Part shown: positions 10,423 to 20,731 of the stretch, piece after piece
How positions within the stretch are numbered: the first letter of the stretch is position 1
Layout: each line of letters begins with the position of its first letter
Source of the DNA: Scilla litardierei
Lineage: Eukaryota; Streptophyta; Magnoliopsida; Asparagales; Asparagaceae
Direction: 5' to 3'
NCBI GenBank assembly: GCA_030789695.1
Contig: CM061142.1
Coordinates: forward strand, 277,753,043-277,817,042
Length of the DNA stretch: 64,000 bases
Notes under the pieces: generated by a model
The model's database searches: none
Seen by the model: the letters and a program-made list of their open reading frames with translations, nothing else
Told to the model about the DNA's origin: nothing
Program-made: the position numbers and the translations under genes

Positions 10423-13400
10423 CTACCCATTGTCCCTTTGCATCCAGTTCGCAAGGGCAATTGCAACAAAGTCGTCTCCTTCGCATTCAAGATTCCTTGC
10501 AGCTATCCTAACTTCCGCTGCTATGTCATCGAATAGAGCGGTCTTAATTTTGGCTGTTTTGTCGAAGATGCGTCTATTTCTTTCTCGCCATACATGCCAG
10601 ACAATTGCAGTTAGAGCAACCTTTGCAATAAAGCTCAAGCACCCCTTCACATCAAAGTGCCTCAGGAAGTAAATACCAATAGCAGATAGGTTACCTTGCA
10701 GTTGGGAGTATCCGAGCTTCAGCATAGCTCTTGAAAGAACGTATGAGGAGTAGGGGCATTCAAAGAAAAGGTGGTCGAGGGTCTCCGCGCTCCCACAATT
10801 GCAAAGCACGCAGTCAGCCCGAGTGCTAACGCCCCATTTTGCCAGCTCATCCATTGTGAGGAGTTTCCTTTTGAATGCCCGCAGCAGCAGCAGTGACATC
10901 TTGGGTATGTGCCCGCTAAACCATACAAGCTTGAAGAACTGGAAGGGGTCTCCTCTTGTGCGGACGGATTCCCATGCATCCCTGTAGCAGAAATCAGGTC
11001 CCATCTTCCACGCCCATGCGTCTTTCCCTGAGCATAGTACCACTTGTTGCAAAAGAGGCCGGATGCTGCTACATAGATTTGCAAATTGCCAACCCGATGT
11101 CCCCCAGTAGTCCTTGACGCGCCATTCGCTCTCACCAGGGGGAATATCGCAGAGGGATTTTAGTGGCCCACAGGACAACCAGCTATCATGCCAGAATAGA
11201 GTGTCACTACCATCTTTAACCTTCCGTGTGATGAGTTTCTCAGAGTGCCCTCTGCAGTGCAATAGGAACTTCCATGTGCCCGAGTCGGTGTAAGATTTCT
11301 TTGCTGCAAAAAAAGTAGAGACTGATTTGTTTGTATTCTGCATGTACTCAGCCCAAATGCCCTTAGACTGCAGCAGTCTCCATGTCAGCTTAATTCCCGA
11401 AGCTTTGTTCATATCAGATAGTAGTCTGAGCCCTACCCCCCCTTCCGCTTTTGGTTTGCATATATCACTCCATGCCCAAATGCTCTTTGCACCCCATATG
11501 AACTTCCGACATAGCCCAGAAATAGTGCGTATCACAGTAGAGGGTATTTTAAAGACCTGCGACCAGAAGGCAGTCATACCATATATGACTGTCCTTACCA
11601 GCTCTATTTGTCCTGCTATAGAGAGTGAATTTGATACCCAACCACTGAGCCGTTTCTTGCACTTATCCACAAGTCTGCCATACATATTGGCCTTAGGATA
11701 TTTAGATGATAGTGGGAGGCCCAGGTATGTGGAGAAGGAGCTTACTAATTTAATTCCCAGAGAGGCAGCAAGCTCAGCTCGATCTTTGACCCCTTTGCTA
11801 AAAATCACCGCACTCTTGTCCCAGTTCACCTGAAGCCCCGTGAAATTAGTGAGGTCCTCCAACAAATTCTTGATACCCAGGAAAGATTTTTGGTTGGCAC
11901 GGCTGAACACTAGCAAGTCATCAGCAAACAGCAGGTGCGAAATAGACCCCAATCTCCTCATAGGCTGTATAGTGGCCTTGGTGATTGCCTTTGTCATAAG
12001 CAGAGAAAAGGCCTCCATTACGATAATGAATAAAAAGGGCGATAAAGGATCACCCTGCCTGAGCCCTCTATTACTACCGAAATGTCCAACTGGGGAGCCA
12101 TTCACCATCACAGAGTAGGTGGGAGTAGATATGCACTCCTTAATCCATCCAATGAAAGTACGCCCAAATCCCATCTAATGTAGGATGTAGTAGATAAATT
12201 CTCTGTTAACACTGTCAAAAGCCTTTCGCAGATCCAGCTTGAGACATGCTCTAGACCCCATAGGGTTACTGAAGTCCCTAATCTGTTCATGAGCTAGGAG
12301 AGTGCAATCAGAAAGTAATCTTCCCTGGAGGAAAGCCGCTTGGTTCGGGGAAACTAGCTCATGAATTAATAGTTTTAATCTGTTGCATAAGATCTTACTG
12401 ATAATCTTGTAAATGACATTGCAGCATGCTATGGGTCTGTAGTCTCCCAAGCACGAGGCATTTGATCTTTTAGGCACTAATGTGAGAAATGTATGGTTAA
12501 ATTGGCGGAGCATGTTACCTGAGATAAAGAAAGAGCGGACACATGCTATCACATCCTCACCAATGATGTGCCATTGTTGTTGATAAAAGAATGAGTTAAA
12601 GCCATCAGGCCCTGGGGCCTTACTTGGTCCAATCTAAAAAACATCATCTTTGATCTCCTCCCGAGATATTTCCTTCTCCAGCCATACTGCCCCATATGCA
12701 GTTAGTTTTTTCCTAGGTACCAATCTCGGAAAAACTGACCCATAGTGCTGCTGATTATATAGTGCCTCGTAATAATCCACCGCTTCTGCCTTAAGCTCTT
12801 CATATGATTTATTTTGGCCCCCATTCGCATCCACAAGGTGCATCAAGTTGTTATGACTGTGTCGGGCTCTCATAGTATTGTAGAAGAACTTTGTGTTCCT
12901 GTCGCCTAAAGTTAGCTAGTCCGGCCTGCTCTTTTGGCGATACTCCTCCTCCTCTAAGTCAAGTAATTTGACAAGTTCGGTAGATAATTTCCTCTCCGTT
13001 TCTTGAAGTTCATAGCTGGAATGAAGTAACGGGTTTTAGCGGGTAGTAGATAGTAGCTCACGGCATTGCTGCAATCTAGCCTTGGAATTGTGGTTCCGTG
13101 CCCACAAGCGCAGGTCCGATTTAAGCATTTTGAGTTCTTCCGAGAGGATATACATCCGAGATCCGTGAGTGGTTTGTTTCCAGCTAGCTATGACCACCTC
13201 TTTAAATCCTAGGAGATTAACCCAATGGTTAAAAAACTTAAACAGCTTCGGATCGAGGAGTACTTGAGTATGAAGATTGACGATCATTGGCGAGTGGTCG
13301 CTTGTTAGTGGGTCTAGGTACTCAGCAAAAGAATCATGCAAATTATCAATCCAAGCCGCATTACACAGGACACGGTCTAGCTGCGCCGCTATACGCCCAT

Positions 13401-13971
13401 TTCCCACTCTTTTGTTGCACCAGCTAAGGCGATCGCCCTTGCTTTTGAGTTCTTGAAGGCAGCAGTCCGTAGTGCAATTGTTGAATTCACTCACCATGTC
13501 CTCAGTTAGCCGTCGGCCCCCTACTTTGTCCTTGGTGTACATCACACAGTTAAAGTCACCTCCCACAAGCCAGGCTTCATTATTCAAATTTGTAGCATCC
13601 CTCTTCAGCATTCCCCAGAGCTCATTCCTCTCCACCCTCGAATTGCTACCATAGATCCCTGTTAAAACAAAGCTGAAACCACCAGAGTTAAGACATCTCA
13701 CAGTGATATGTTGCGATGATATGGATAAAAGCTGGGGATGCCATACTGTAGGGTTAAACCCCATCAAAATGCGTCCGCCTTTTTGTGTAACAAAGTTATC
13801 CAAAGAAACCCAGCCTTGTGGGATACATTGCTTCCTAGCTGCAGAGTCTACCTTCAACTTAGTTTCCAATAACACAACTAAAGAAGGCCTAAGTCTCGAT
13901 AACCTGTCTCGAAGATCTCTACGCCGCACTGAGTTGTTGAGGCCTCTTGTGTTCCAAAAGAACATACTCAT
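10423..13971 (-). pseudogene. LINE ORF2 (APE endonuclease, RT, zf-RVT) in one frame with four stops
   Basis: The ATG at 13971 was chosen because it starts the endonuclease (MSMFFWNTRGLNN). The endonuclease shows ETK (about residue 37), LVGGDFNCV and the SDHSP motif. The RT shows KAPGPDG-like sequence, DYRPIACCNVIYKI, LDLRKAFDSVN, LRQGDPLSPFLF and catalytic FADD (11917-11928). A zf-RVT region with CVLCNCGSAETLDHLFFECP follows. All segments share one frame over 1183 codons. It is broken only by stops at 13036, about 12916, 12634 and 12175, each where related LINEs have Gln or Trp. There is no RNase H domain. The start overlaps the ORF1 stop as ATGA. Confidence 0.92.
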
Positions 13972-15869
13972 TGAGTGGGATTCATTGGTGGCTGTCCCAG
14001 ACTTCCGTCATTAAGCCTAGAACTTTTGCGTGTCGATGTAGCACCCTTAGGAACCTGATTTTTTTGTTTCCCAGTGTTAAGGCTCTGTACCAACTCCAGA
14101 TGCTCCAATTCATATTCTGGATTGTCTTGAACTAAGGCTGGTGATGCTTCATGCTCTGTAGGGCTCGGCTCCTCCAGGTTAGTTGGTGTCGGATCAGGCC
14201 TCATATCAGATGTGGTTGCCGCAGCCAAGTCTGGATGCTTTTTATCTGTATGATCATTTGCTTGTACTCCCAAGTCTACTAGCCGAGCACTCCTTCCATC
14301 CTGATCGCTAGGTGGAGAGTCACCTCCAGTTCTGGCTGCCACGGCATCAAACGTGTCATTTGTGCCGCCAGAGTTCAGCTCAGTGGGGCTACACTGAACC
14401 TCCAGGGGTTGCAAGTTGTGGGGCAATGAGGGCCGGCCTTGGGAGCTTCCAGTGTGTCCATTAACAATGGGCTCCTTAGTGGCATTCCCTGGTTTACCAT
14501 TTGACCCGTTACTAACAGTAGGAGTGCTATGATATGTAGATTTGGTTGTAATTGTGCCTTCAGTGACATTCCCAGTCTCCCCATCCTCAATGTTAATTTT
14601 TGTATCTTGGATTGAAGGGAGCTTTTTTAGCTCAGGGCATTGTGCGTTAGAGTGACCGAAGCAAACACATTGGCTGCATCTGGGCGGCTCACCTTCAATG
14701 CTAATATCAATCGTAAGGGAGCCCCCATCATCTAGCTCCACCTCTATCATTTTTGGGAGGGGTTTCAGTGCACTTACTTCCATGAGGCATCTTGCGTATG
14801 TAATTCTTTCAAGCTTGGCCGTCGCACGATCAAGGCATAAAGGCGTGCCTATCACGATGCCAGAATGTTTAGCACTTCAAGGTTCCACATGTTGAGGGGG
14901 ACCCCATGCATTTGCACCCACACTAGGACTGAGGTTAGGATGTCCCGATCATGGCGTATTGTAGGAGTCCACTCTTTAGCACCACTAGACGCCCATCAAA
15001 TAGCCAAGGACCCCCATGAAGTATTCTCTCGCACTCCTCTTTAGATTTAAAGCGGAAGTAGAAAAACCCGTTTTCTTTGCTGTAGATTTGAATTCTCTTT
15101 CGTGGCTTCCACAGTCGTTCCACCCAAGCATGAATCCGACTGTAAAACGGGACATCCCCAAGGACATATCCCACCAGCGTATTTTGCCATCGCTCTGCTC
15201 CCTTCTCCAATAAAGCACCCGGGACTCAAGCGACAACTGTGCCGTCATCTCGAATCTTAAGTGGTACCAGGGTCATACCCATGGATTCTTCGTACTTGCG
15301 CCTGTTAGCGCACACATCTGACCACGAAAGTTTGGCGGCAGTTGTATCAATTTTAATTAACGCATTAGCCCTCAGCGGCATTTTTGCAAACACCTTACCA
15401 GCATTATCAGTTGGAGCTCGTTTTCCCTGATGCTGAGTACCTCTCATTTGAGTCCTATGCCGCTGATTGCCTTTGCGAGTAGCATCCCTCCAGATCTGAG
15501 GTCCCTTCCACTCCTTCCTGCGAACTTTTTGCCAGCCGCCATCATGTAGTTGTGTAGATCCCTCATGCCGTTTCGGGCCATCACCAAATCCAGAGCCCTC
15601 ATCGGTGGTGGTTCCTATCTCCCCCCGATGGCCGGTTGCCCCCCTCCAGTAGATCCTTGACTGTGCTGTTGTGCGATCCCCTCACGCCGTTTTGATCCAT
15701 CAACGAGTCCATCAGATCCAGCAACGGATCCATCACTCACGCCGTTTTGTATGTGTTGATCCCCCACGGTTCCTTGCGCCCTCCCTAGAGCCGGTTGCTG
15801 AGCAGATCCTTGGCCGGAGCTGCTTGCCCCAGGATCTCCCCAGTCGCCAGTCCGAGAAATACGCAACAT
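13968..15869 (-). pseudogene. LINE ORF1 (DUF4283-like and CCHC zinc knuckle), frameshifted
   Basis: ORF1 binds the LINE RNA. The N-terminal low-complexity part (15869-15615) runs into a frameshift in a G-run near 15630. After it comes the basic motif GGWQKVRRK and the stretch to 15226. The DUF4283-like part (15210-14935) contains GFFYFRFKSKEECERIL and GGPWLFDG. A second shift near 14940 leads to IGTPLCLDRATAKLERI and a CX2CX4HX4C zinc knuckle (CSQCVCFGHSNAQC, about 14678-14637). The tail is acidic and Ser/Thr-rich, ending with a basic TSTRKSSRL stretch. At least three breaks are present: the G-run shift, a stop at 15226 and the shift near 14940. Confidence 0.85.
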
Positions 15870-15892
15870 CGCTTTTATATAATATTATATAT

Positions 15893-15907
15893 TATACATA
15901 CACACTT
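15893..15907 (+). repeat. Target site duplication of nested LINE, right copy
   Basis: TATACATACACACTT, an exact match to 10156-10170. Confidence 0.9.
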
Positions 15908-15926
15908 ACTTTTCAATATATATATA

Positions 15927-16228
15927 CTAGTTATAACCCGTGCCCAGAGGGCACGGAGGCAGTCGTCGTCCGGGCGTAAATGCGGAAAGAAGCGGTCGCC
16001 AAAGTGAAAAAAGCGTGGGTGTGTGAGAGGATGGTCGTGGGCAAAAAGAAGAAAAGCAAGGAATAAAAAGCAAAAAAAATCACCAAATTCCCATCCCAAA
16101 CCCAAGTCCAGAACCACACCCAACCCCCACGTGGCGTCCCAGTCAGCAACCAAAAATATGACTGGGACAAAACTGCCACGTATGACAAAACTACCACGTA
16201 GGACAAAGTTCGTGAAATGTATAATAGA
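15927..16228 (-). mobile_element. 302-bp non-autonomous Helitron
   Basis: On the minus strand it begins TCTATTATAC (16228) and ends CTAG (15927-15930), preceded by a hairpin with arms CCGTGCCC and GGGCACGG (about 15937-15956). It sits between A and T inside a TA repeat, as Helitrons do. The same 5' start occurs at 33486 and 32687, and the same hairpin plus CTAG at 34316-34346 and 35043. It has no coding capacity. It inserted in the TA tail of the plus-strand LINE. Confidence 0.82.
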
Positions 16229-17145
16229 TATATATATATATTAAAGTTCTCTTTAGTTTAGAAAATATTCTAAAAGTACGCATAGTAAGGAGTTAAAAAT
16301 AAATTTCGTAGTTTAGAAAAATGATATATTGAATTTCCAAAATGGTAACAAAGTTTTAAAACTAAAATACGAAGGATACAGATTTGAAAATAAGTACGAG
16401 ACCGTAACTTAAAATTTCCGACCAAGAAGGTTTCAAAATTTGCGAAAGAATTTTAACTCAACCTAAAGTAAGAAATTTTAAATATTTTAATAAGAGTTTT
16501 CAAAAAATTTAAACTGAGCGAAGAATTTAATAATGTATTTCGAAAATACTTTTAAAGGAAGCAGGATTTGCAATGGGAAAGAATCGAAGGATCACTGATA
16601 ATCTTTAGGAAGCGATCACGTGAATCGGGGGAAAGGAAAAATGATCGCATGATGACTATGCCTTGGAGATGGTTCATGAAAGCTACGATGGAACTCTACG
16701 GCCGATAACACAAAAGTGTAATGATCAGGAAGATGCTAGAAATCCGAGAGTCCTAATTATCGGGCCGTCTAGAGATCAGGGGAAACTCAACACTAAGACT
16801 TACAAATGGACCAAAAAGTAGTAAGGATCTCAGGGTAGAGTCCTAAGCGAGTCAAGATTACGTTCTGCTGGCCCGAAGTCGATGGACCTGAGTGAACGAC
16901 TAAAAGAAGGGCTCTAGAAATCTAACACGGTTAGAGTCAAGTGAGGGCTACTAAGGTATCCTAAGATGTGTATGACTAAATCTTAACCAAGGCACCTGAC
17001 TATCAAACATGGATGTCTATCTAAGTCTTCCTACCATGTAAGACTGCAAAACCCTAATTTAGACTTGTACATGGATATTAAACGAATGCAGTACTTTTAT
17101 TGTTTCGAACTATTTGCATGACCTGCATGGGCCACCACTAAAACC
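16229..17145 (-). mobile_element. LARD internal domain, copy 2 (5' part)
   Basis: From about 16250 the sequence aligns with 45057 onward in the complete LARD (TAAATTT-GTAGTT, CGAAGGATAC and so on). It runs to the primer-site block at 17122-17137 and then LTR B. No coding region is visible. Confidence 0.7.
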
Positions 17146-17780
17146 TGTCACGCCTCGCTTTCCAAAACTACGGAGGCGAAGTGTGACTAAGGCCCGCTTG
17201 GTCCGGAGCTGTGAAGCTCGGACCCAATAAGCATATGTAGGGGTACCATTTAAAATTTTCAGGTTCTTGCATTTATAAAATTCGAAACAACAGAAAGTAC
17301 AGAAAGAAAGTTGCATTCATTAATATAAAGAGATAATATCCAGCGAGTACAAAAGTCTCAAAAGAGAAGCCTAAGCATGGCAACAAACTACTAAAAGTGA
17401 GTAAACTAAAAGTAGTAACCTCTGAAAGGCAGCGACGAAAAAGACCTCAAGGTCTGGTCCTTGTCAGGCACGAACTCTGGGTCGACGTCCTCGGCTCCAC
17501 GTACTCCGGTAAGTCTGCCTCGTCCATGAACTCCTGCTCGACACCTGACGTACAGCACCCAACAGAAAAGGAACTGTACGTGAGGTAAAGTCTAAAAAGG
17601 AGGGTTAGACTCTACTACAAGTGTACTGTAATTTAAAGCAACAATTTACTGGTTGATTAACATGCAGGGGTTATAACATGGCAGTTAAAGAAAGTAAAAC
17701 GGTGTAGGAAAAGTAAACACGACAAGTAGTGGCCGTAGCGTGTGCTACTGAATACGGGACTAACCTAAACGGCACAAGCC

Positions 17781-17820
17781 AAGACAAGACAAGACAAGAC
17801 AAGACAGGACAAGACAAGAC
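17781..17820 (+). repeat. AAGAC pentanucleotide microsatellite
   Basis: Eight units of AAGAC with one variant (AGGAC), inside LTR B. Confidence 0.9.
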
Positions 17821-17920
17821 ATGTGTGACTCGAAGGGTTCACGCCTTACGGTTCGAGGGGGATCAGACCCTCTCCCCATGTGCACGCTCAACCCTACCCC
17901 ACCCAAGTGCACAAGACAAG

Positions 17921-18273
17921 TCCATACAAGGGATCACTCACTCTGGTAAGTGAGTGCCTATTGCCCGCAGGCTATGTATCCGTACAAGGGATCACTCACT
18001 CTATCAAGTGAGTGCCCTATTGCCCGCAGGCTGTGTATTCGTATAAGGGATCACTCACTCTGTCAAGTGAGTGCCCTATTGCCCATAGGCTGTGTATCCG
18101 TACAAGGGATCACTCACTCTGTCAAGTGAGTGCCCTATTGCCTGTAGGCTGTGTATCCGTACAAGGGATCACTCACTCTGTCAAGTGAGTGCCTTATTGC
18201 CCGCATGATGTGTATCCGTACAAGGGATCACTCACTCTGTCAAGTGAGTGCCCTATTGCCCGCAGGATGTGTA
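17921..18273 (+). repeat. Six-copy 59-bp tandem repeat in LTR B
   Basis: Each unit reads TCCGTACAAGGGATCACTCA, then CTCTGTCAAGTGAGTG, then CCCTATTGCCCGCAGG, ending TGTGTA. Each contains the inverted arms CACTCACT and AGTGAGTG, so each can fold as a hairpin. LTRs E and F carry two related units (about 40848-40948 and 46779-46879). The array is expanded only in LTR B. Confidence 0.92.
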
Positions 18274-18363
18274 ACATGACATGACAAGTAAGGAAGTGTC
18301 TTCTAGGGGGTCCACACGCACGCACACACAGGAAAACCCTAAGGTGTCAGTTGTTGTTGTTGC

Positions 18364-18506
18364 GCTTAGACTTCGTCGTCAAGTCTAAGCTGTCGAAGGG
18401 GGTCTTGGATGCTATCATTTCACGTCCGATTCTCTTTGTTTATGTTTTATCAGTTCTAAGAGTCTATGGCCTAAACATGACCAAAAGTACAAGTGAGTAC
18501 ACTTGT
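18364..18506 (-). other. Conserved multi-hairpin module in LTR B
   Basis: Hairpin 1 has arms GCTTAGACTT and AAGTCTAAGC around loop CGTCGTC. The stem sequence differs from the other LTRs but pairing is kept. The CTATCATTTCA loop follows near 18410. The last stem is ACAAGTG/CACTTGT where the others have GGCAAG/CTTGCC. These paired replacements support a selected structure. Confidence 0.6.
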
Positions 18507-20493
18507 CTGCGGTGGCGAGTGCGTCGTCTATCCGGAGCGTACCGTCGAAGAGTTTTGTCGGTGATGGTCCATCCGAAACAGGATAACGGCGATGTCAGAT
18601 CGCGCTTTTCATCAATCCTAATACGGTTTGTTTCTAAATTTGGTGGGACTACCCTAACAGTCAAAAATTCATGGCTTTTTGATGCTTTGTTCGGCCTAGA
18701 TCGACGTCTATCCTATGTGCACAGAAATTCAGTTCGTTCGTCGATTTTCTACGGTGGAAAAAGTTTTAAAGATGCAAAATATAACTTTAGTTTACGTTGA
18801 TCAATTTTAGATTAGATTTTGATGAACTACGGTGTGGGTTTTACTACTCGTTAAGGGAACCAACCTCTTGACGTCGTTTAACAAGCGGAAGTCGGGTCTG
18901 AACGGCAAAGCGTCAGTGTTGTCTGAAACTCCTCAGCTGTGGATAGCACAATGAGGTACCTCTGGACAGCGGGGTGGTGGCACGAAATCAACGAGCTAAT
19001 AGCGATCCTCCTCCCATTGCAGGTAGCGCAACGGATCTTCACGACGACATCGACGTCAGCTAAAAACACGTGTGTGCAGCGATGCACGTGAACTCCGAGG
19101 GACCAAGAGGGCTGTTGGTAGATGAAATAGGATCAGTGAAAGATGCTCGGCCTGGTGGGTGCCCGACGGCGTGAGCATACGGCGGTGGGTGACCGTGAGA
19201 AGCCGGGGAGGACAGATTCGCGCAATGTTCATTGTCGCGCATCTGAACGGAAATCCAGCAATGAACAGAGACAACAGGAAGCTGTAAAAGTGAAAGGACT
19301 TAAAGACGAAGACAACGGTGGTGGAGTTGACACCGGGGGTGGTCGGAGGTGATCGTGAGCCGGCGTTGAAGTACAGCTTCCAGATCTATTAAAAACAGCC
19401 GATACGACGTGTTCCGACGAGGTTTAACGGAGATACAGGTGGGCTATGAGCATAAGGGAAATTGCAGTTGGTAGGGAATTTTGAAAGGAGTCCAACGGTG
19501 GTAGGGTGGTCGTCGTAGGTGGCCGGATGGCCGGTGGACACGATTTTGAAGTAGCGGCGTGTAAACTGTTAAAAACAGCGGCTAGATCTGAGCTCCACGG
19601 GGTTTTTGAGGATATCGAGATGTGGAAAAAAGGTAAGGGGAGTTGGAGATAATCGGGGGTCAGATAGGAGTTGAATGGCGGTGGAAACAGCGGCTGGAGG
19701 TGGCCGAACAGGGATGGCCGGCCGTTTTCTGGCGGGCGCGCATAGCAGGCCTGGGCTGTGTATTGTTTTGGTGTTTTTGATGGGTTTTTGATGTCTTGGA
19801 GAGGTGTAGATGGAGGAGGAGGTGGTGGAGTTGCTGGGGATTGAAAAGGGAGGATGGGGAGGCCTTGGGTGGCCAGAGGAGGAGCAACAGCAGCTGCAAA
19901 GATGGGTTTGCGTGAGGGGGAAAGTTTGGCCAGATTTGTTATTTGAAGAAGGGTTTTGCTATTTGGCTTAAGGATTTCGGTTAATTGGGAGAGAGAGATA
20001 GAGAGAGTTTGAGATAAAGGAGGATGACAACAGGGCTGATGCATGATTCCCTCAAACAGGGATTGATTAGGATTCCTAATTAATTTAGAATTTGAAAAAG
20101 TCAAGGCTAATTAAGGGAGGAAAATTGATTAGGGGATAATTCCCACTACGTGCATCGGAAAAATAATCCGAAAATAACGGGACGATCGCAGAGATGAGAA
20201 GTACGGGGCTACGGGGTCTGGCCGCATGCTAATCCTACCGAAAATTATTATAAAATTCAGAATTGAGCGTTGAAGCCAAAAGACCAAAACGCACTTCCCT
20301 TCAAAGCTGTTTTGCGAGAAAACGAGCCATGAAAAGACGTTCCCAAAAATTACTATAAAATACTACACTTCCTTACAGTCACAACGGCATATCAGATCGT
20401 ATATACCGAAACCAAAAAAGTACCAAATAAAATACGCACACGAAAGGAGTCGTACGCGCAGAAAATACGAACGGTCGGAAAGCAGCCGTTACA

Positions 20494-20596
20494 TCTGCTA
20501 CATCAGCCTCATCATCTCAGGAATGGTAGCTGCTCCATCAGCTCCATCACCATCCCCTGCTCCACCACCAGGGCAGGTAATACGTTTTCCAGCCAT
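20494..20596 (-). pseudogene. Stub of gypsy gag (about first 34 codons)
   Basis: The minus strand starts with ATG at 20596 and reads MAGKRITCPGGGAG, continuing to EMMRLM. It matches the start of the full gag at 27775-27670. The reading breaks off exactly at the end of LTR B (TTACA at 20493). The rest of the internal region (gag to polypurine tract) is missing, leaving a 238-bp internal piece between LTR B and LTR C. A CATCTGCT match at the junction suggests microhomology or recombination. Confidence 0.8.
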
Positions 20597-20731
20597 CTAA
20601 GACAAGGAAAACGTTCACATTAGACTCAAATTTATGACTCGAATGTTTTAAACGTCTCAATGGGTGTTTATTATTATCGTTGTTTCGATATTTCGTAGAT
20701 GCAAATGCCTGCATGGGCTACAATAAAAACC
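20597..20731 (-). other. gypsy leader and degenerate primer-site block
   Basis: It aligns with 27776-27911 (TCTAAGACAAGGAAAACG, CGTCTCAATGGGTG and the CCTGCATGGGC block at 20708). It is untranslated leader between LTR C and the gag start. Confidence 0.7.

Larger units (their letters stand above)
10171..15892 (-). mobile_element. Nearly full-length L1-type LINE, nested (minus strand)
   Basis: It is bounded by identical 15-bp repeats (10156-10170 and 15893-15907). The 3' end is a short poly-A (T-run at 10171-10176) followed in minus sense by a noncoding 3' UTR (10171-10422). ORF2 and ORF1 follow toward 15869. Its target was the TA/CA-rich tail of the plus-strand LINE. ORF1 begins only about 23 bases from the 5' edge, so the 5' UTR is very short or slightly truncated. 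Both ORFs carry disabling changes. Confidence 0.93.
6145..15926 (+). mobile_element. 5'-truncated L1-type LINE, split by a nested LINE
   Basis: Plant L1-clade element. The tail of ORF1, the whole ORF2 region and the 3' UTR lie at 6145-10155. The 3' tail is cut by a reverse LINE (10171-15892) and resumes at 15908 as ACTTTTCAATATATA, ending in a TA repeat. No ORF1 N-terminal part is present, so it is 5'-truncated. No clean target duplication is visible. The sequence to its right resumes the LARD internal domain at a point matching about 45060, so insertion may have come with a target deletion. Many frameshifts show it is inactive. Confidence 0.85.
17146..20493 (-). repeat. LTR B
   Basis: It begins TGTCACGCCTC and ends GCCGTTACA. 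At 3348 bp it is the longest and most diverged LTR of the group, partly because of a six-unit tandem repeat at 17921-18273. The hairpin module lies at 18364-18506. The left edge touches a LARD primer-site block, and the right edge is fused to a gag stub (20494). It therefore serves as LTR to two different internal regions. Purine-rich sequence at 19600-19900 produces long minus-strand open frames with no family resemblance. Confidence 0.7.

Noticed and set aside
10331..12118. Plus-strand frames inside the nested LINE
   Set aside because: Antisense shadows of ORF2.
19424..20104. 226-codon minus-strand frame in LTR B
   Set aside because: Pro/Ser-rich low-complexity product in the LTR; no homologous frame in LTRs C or D and no motif.
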